A stretch of DNA of 51,466 nt, taken from Armatimonadota bacterium (GTDB taxonomy: Bacteria; Armatimonadota; Fimbriimonadia; Fimbriimonadales; GBS-DC). Positions 49,417 through 51,466 of the stretch are shown one piece after another. A program made the translations under genes and the position numbers. The stretch covers positions 1 through 51,466 of the forward strand of contig JAUQOS010000006.1 in assembly GCA_030550775.1 (NCBI GenBank), written 5' to 3'. The notes under the pieces were generated by a model, which saw only the letters and a list, made by a program, of their open reading frames with translations, did not search any database and was not told the DNA's origin. Every line of letters starts with the position of its first letter. Position 1 is the first letter of the stretch.

Positions 49417-49709
49417 CCTTCCTCTTCTTCCAGTTCTTCTTCTAGGTCCACATCGAACAGGTCGTCGGCTTCGCCCACCAAGCGGCGGCGGTCACGCCGC
49501 TCCAACTCTTCGATACTAATCTCGCCCTCCACGAAGGCAGCTTCCTCATCGCGCCCCAGTAGCTTCTCCTCTTCCTCATCAATTGCGGAGGGCAACCAGT
49601 GGTGCGGGTTCACTTGCCGACAAGCATCGCACACGAAGCGGATGTTCACCGTGCTGTACCACAACGGTACCTTCTCCAGCGGCTTGCCACACTCTGCGCA
49701 AGTTATCAT
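49413..49709 (-). CDS. Small acidic zinc-ribbon protein
   Basis: A 98-residue protein starting MITCAECGKPLEKVPLWYSTVNIRFVCDACRQVNPHHW at 49709, where ATGA overlaps the upstream membrane gene. CxxC...CxxC forms a likely zinc ribbon. The rest is strongly acidic, ending DLFDVDLEEELEEEEG. The function is not recognisable; acidic-tailed ribbons often bind other proteins or nucleic-acid machinery. It is the middle gene of a three-gene overlapped operon (membrane protein, ribbon, GNAT). Confidence 0.82.
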   Translation of the reverse strand: MITCAECGKPLEKVPLWYSTVNIRFVCDACRQVNPHHWLPSAIDEEEEKLLGRDEEAAFVEGEISIEELERRDRRRLVGEADDLFDVDLEEELEEEEG

Positions 49710-49969
49710 CGCGTTGTCACCTTCTTTTTGGCGCTGGTGTCGGCGGTTTGCTGAGTGCGTTGCGCTTCCTGTTCGCGCAGGTGCTGCCAATGCGACAGGA
49801 TGCCGTTGATGAGCATAACCACCGCGGCAATCAAGTAAAGCCACGCCAAGCGCGGGTCGACATCCTGTCCAGGGTCGGCAATCGCCTCGTTGCCCCGCGC
49901 GAAGCCGATAATGCTAATCACAAACAGGATTAGCGCAATCCAGAAGTCGGTTTTTTTCCACCAGCCCAT
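49706..49969 (-). CDS. Small two-helix membrane protein
   Basis: An 87-residue protein with two hydrophobic helices (FWIALILFVISIIGFARG and LAWLYLIAAVVMLINGILSHW) and a polar tail QHLREQEAQRTQQTADTSAKKKVTTR. No family is recognised. TATAAT lies 11 nt before the ATG without a ribosome-binding site. It leads the operon with the zinc-ribbon and GNAT genes. Confidence 0.8.
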   Translation of the reverse strand: MGWWKKTDFWIALILFVISIIGFARGNEAIADPGQDVDPRLAWLYLIAAVVMLINGILSHWQHLREQEAQRTQQTADTSAKKKVTTR

Positions 49970-50053
49970 GAGCGGGCTATATTATACCGCGTGGCGAGGC
50001 TAGAATCGGCTAGTTGGATGCCATCTGATGCGTCCAGCCAATCGGCTATAGGG

Positions 50054-51301
50054 CTACTCGCGCCAGTCGCGTTGGCGCGCCCAGCGCAGTAGCTCCAACA
50101 GCGCAGGATAGACCTCCTCGCACGTGGGCAAAATTTGGTCGGGCGGCAGCAGAAAGCCATACTGCCCCGTGTCGCGCAGCTCGTAGGTGATTGAGAGCGC
50201 ACCGCGCACCCCAAACACCCAGTCCATCATGTTGCCACTGGCGACATAAAGAATCGCGGCAGCCGAGCCTACCCGATACAGTTGCCCATGCACACCTAAA
50301 ATCTGCTGTTGCATGGCGAGACCCACGCGCTCGAACACGCTGTAGAACGGTGGGGCGTCGGCAGTGAAGCCCCACGGGAGTAAAATCAGTTGCGAGTAGC
50401 TATGCAGATCTACATGGGCACGCAGGGCGGGCAAACTCAGCAGCCAGCGACTTAGGAAGTAGGTCTCAGGTTCCGAAAATGGCGCGCTACCCCGATAGGT
50501 TTCGCTAAATGGGTTGCCGCTGGAGCCCGCACCGCCCCACTGATAGCCCCAGTTGCGGTTGAGGTCAACCCCGTAAGCTTGTCGCCCGCTAAAAGTGCCC
50601 AAGTAGCGTCGATTCTTGCGCCACAAGCGATTGGTGGTGTGGGTGAACACATAGCCGTCAGGATTGACCACGGGCACCAAGTATACTTCCAAGTTGTCAA
50701 GATAGTCGCGCACACGCACATTGGTGTAGTACTCCGAGACTAACCGGTAGGCGAAGTAGAGGGCGACAGGCGGGCTAATCCACTCGCGGGCATGCTGAAG
50801 CGCGTTGATGACCACCTGGGGGCGTGTGGGGTAGACCCGCGCACGGCGAGGATAGCGCGTAAGGCGCAGCGCATAGATTGGTCGGTTCTCCACCGACCTA
50901 CCGATGACCAGCAGCTGCACTAACTCGGGGTATTGGTTCGCCAGCTGGCGCATCGCGGTGTAGATTTCGTCTAAGGTGAGGTAGCGCGTGAATAGCCCGT
51001 TCTCTTGAGGCACGAACTCGGTTTGCTGCTGGCGAATCAGCGCACCGAGATCCGAGATAAGCACCTCGCCCTTGTAGCCCGCGGCGCGGAGCCGTTCTTG
51101 TTCTTCAGGCGAGAGGCATACATCTACCGTGCGCCCGCGAATCATCCATACATCGTGTACGAGGCTCTCTATTTCGGCAATCTGCGAGGGCTTATCCACC
51201 GTGATGCGCCATACTTGGTAGCCATCGTAGCTCACGGGTTGGGCGTGTCCCAGCACCAGCAACGCCCCCAGGACAACCCCTACCAGCCAGCCCAAACGCA
51301 T
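50054..51301 (-). CDS. Exported M14-family zinc carboxypeptidase
   Basis: A 415-residue protein with a signal peptide (MRLGWLVGVVLGALLVLGHAQP) and an N-terminal propeptide-like region up to about residue 105. The M14 catalytic domain then has FTRYLTLDEIYTAMRQLANQYPELVQLLVIGRSVENRPIYALRLTR, zinc ligands in NALQHAREWISPP (HxxE), VNPDGYVFTHTTNRLWRKNRR, DLNRNWGYQWGGAGSSGNPFSETYRGSAPFSEPET, third ligand in HVDLHSYSQLILLPWG, and catalytic Glu in LSITYELRDTGQYGFLLPPDQI. It is secreted and trims C-terminal residues from peptides. TATAAT ends 9 nt before the ATG, so the message should be leaderless. Confidence 0.95.
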   Translation of the reverse strand: MRLGWLVGVVLGALLVLGHAQPVSYDGYQVWRITVDKPSQIAEIESLVHDVWMIRGRTVDVCLSPEEQERLRAAGYKGEVLISDLGALIRQQQTEFVPQENGLFTRYLTLDEIYTAMRQLANQYPELVQLLVIGRSVENRPIYALRLTRYPRRARVYPTRPQVVINALQHAREWISPPVALYFAYRLVSEYYTNVRVRDYLDNLEVYLVPVVNPDGYVFTHTTNRLWRKNRRYLGTFSGRQAYGVDLNRNWGYQWGGAGSSGNPFSETYRGSAPFSEPETYFLSRWLLSLPALRAHVDLHSYSQLILLPWGFTADAPPFYSVFERVGLAMQQQILGVHGQLYRVGSAAAILYVASGNMMDWVFGVRGALSITYELRDTGQYGFLLPPDQILPTCEEVYPALLELLRWARQRDWRE

Positions 51302-51310
51302 AGCAAGCGC

Positions 51311-51316
51311 ATTATA
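51311..51316 (-). promoter_or_regulatory. -10 box of the carboxypeptidase gene
   Basis: A perfect TATAAT (minus strand GGTATAATGCG) ends 9 nt before the ATG at 51301, giving a predicted 5' leader of only a few bases. No strong -35 is seen. Confidence 0.55.
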
Positions 51317-51406
51317 CCATTTCCCTCCTCACCCGCCCTCGAAGGCAAGCACTACTGGCGCGACGACATTTCTGTCGTTGGCTCAATCTTGCTTCTAATC
51401 CCCACA

Positions 51407-51466
51407 GGTTCCCCCCGCTACGCGAGGGGAACCATAAAAGAACTGCTTGGTTCCCCCTACGGGTAG
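51407..51466. repeat. Bipartite palindromic repeat, copy 2 (cut by window end)
   Basis: GGTTCCCCCCGCTACGCGAGGGGAACC (51407-51433), a 15-nt spacer and GGTTCCCCCTACGGGTAG match the pair at 18060-18126. The first palindrome differs by one base. The flanking 51317-51406 region has no gene I can support. Confidence 0.75.

Overview
The window is about 51 kb of GC-rich bacterial chromosome, densely coded on both strands, with many ATGA start/stop overlaps. LpxK indicates a diderm (lipid A-making) cell. It also carries two PEP-CTERM proteins, an Mpa/ARC-type proteasomal ATPase, a K+-type membrane pyrophosphatase and several zinc-ribbon membrane proteins. Together these fit an Armatimonadota-like organism, perhaps from a hot spring. 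That placement is inference from gene content; no rRNA or other marker in the window settles it.

Layout. 1-5.2 kb: the end of hppA, a minus-strand three-gene operon (zf-HC2 protein, STN-domain protein, zinc-ribbon/TM2-like protein), a RibD-type reductase pair, a TPR protein, a solo LuxR-type HTH, and a four-helix membrane protein with a C-terminal winged helix. 5.2-6.6 kb: a cluster of short alternating palindromic repeats, then a PEP-CTERM protein. 6.7-13.0 kb: a complete type III-B effector operon, cmr1-cmr2-cmr3-cmr4-cmr5-cmr6, translationally coupled throughout. No CRISPR array, cas1, cas2, cas6 or CARF effector is visible. 13-18.5 kb: a DUF5916 outer-membrane-type protein, an orphan intact pstB with a Pho-box-like promoter, an indoleamine 2,3-dioxygenase, a small exported protein and a nested repeat island. 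18.4-26.7 kb: a UPF0173 hydrolase, tsaB, a GH10 glycosidase, two polytopic ABC-2-like membrane proteins, lpxK, an HD phosphohydrolase, a sugar/nucleoside-type permease and tRNA-Ala(GGC). 26.9-30.7 kb: a pstSCAB operon in which three of four genes are broken. 30.8-39.4 kb: a second PEP-CTERM protein, membrane proteins, a phosphohexomutase, a MacB-type permease, a candidate small RNA, tRNA-Cys(GCA), a NAGPA-domain protein, mgtE and a HIT protein. 39.4-44.4 kb: a Y1-transposase-like domain fused to a sigma-70 region-4-like domain and overlapping the HIT gene; then a DinG/XPD-type helicase divergent from an alkyltransferase-like gene, and the AAA ATPase. 44.6-51.5 kb: a DUF4139 protein, a repeat-bearing gap, pdxH, a YqaA/DedA-like protein, a GNAT operon, an M14 carboxypeptidase and the same palindromic repeat seen at 18 kb.

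The most noteworthy observations are these. (1) The Y1-like/sigma-4 fusion has lost the first His of its HUH motif and appears to lack the catalytic Tyr, which suggests a domesticated transposase. (2) The pst operon carries a frameshift, an ochre stop and an amber stop, while an intact pstB under a Pho-box-like promoter lies 11 kb away. (3) A -10 hexamer recurs 8-11 nt upstream of start codons that lack a Shine-Dalgarno sequence, suggesting leaderless mRNAs. (4) A complete Cmr effector has no local source of crRNA. All calls come from reading the sequence and the supplied translations; no database search was run.
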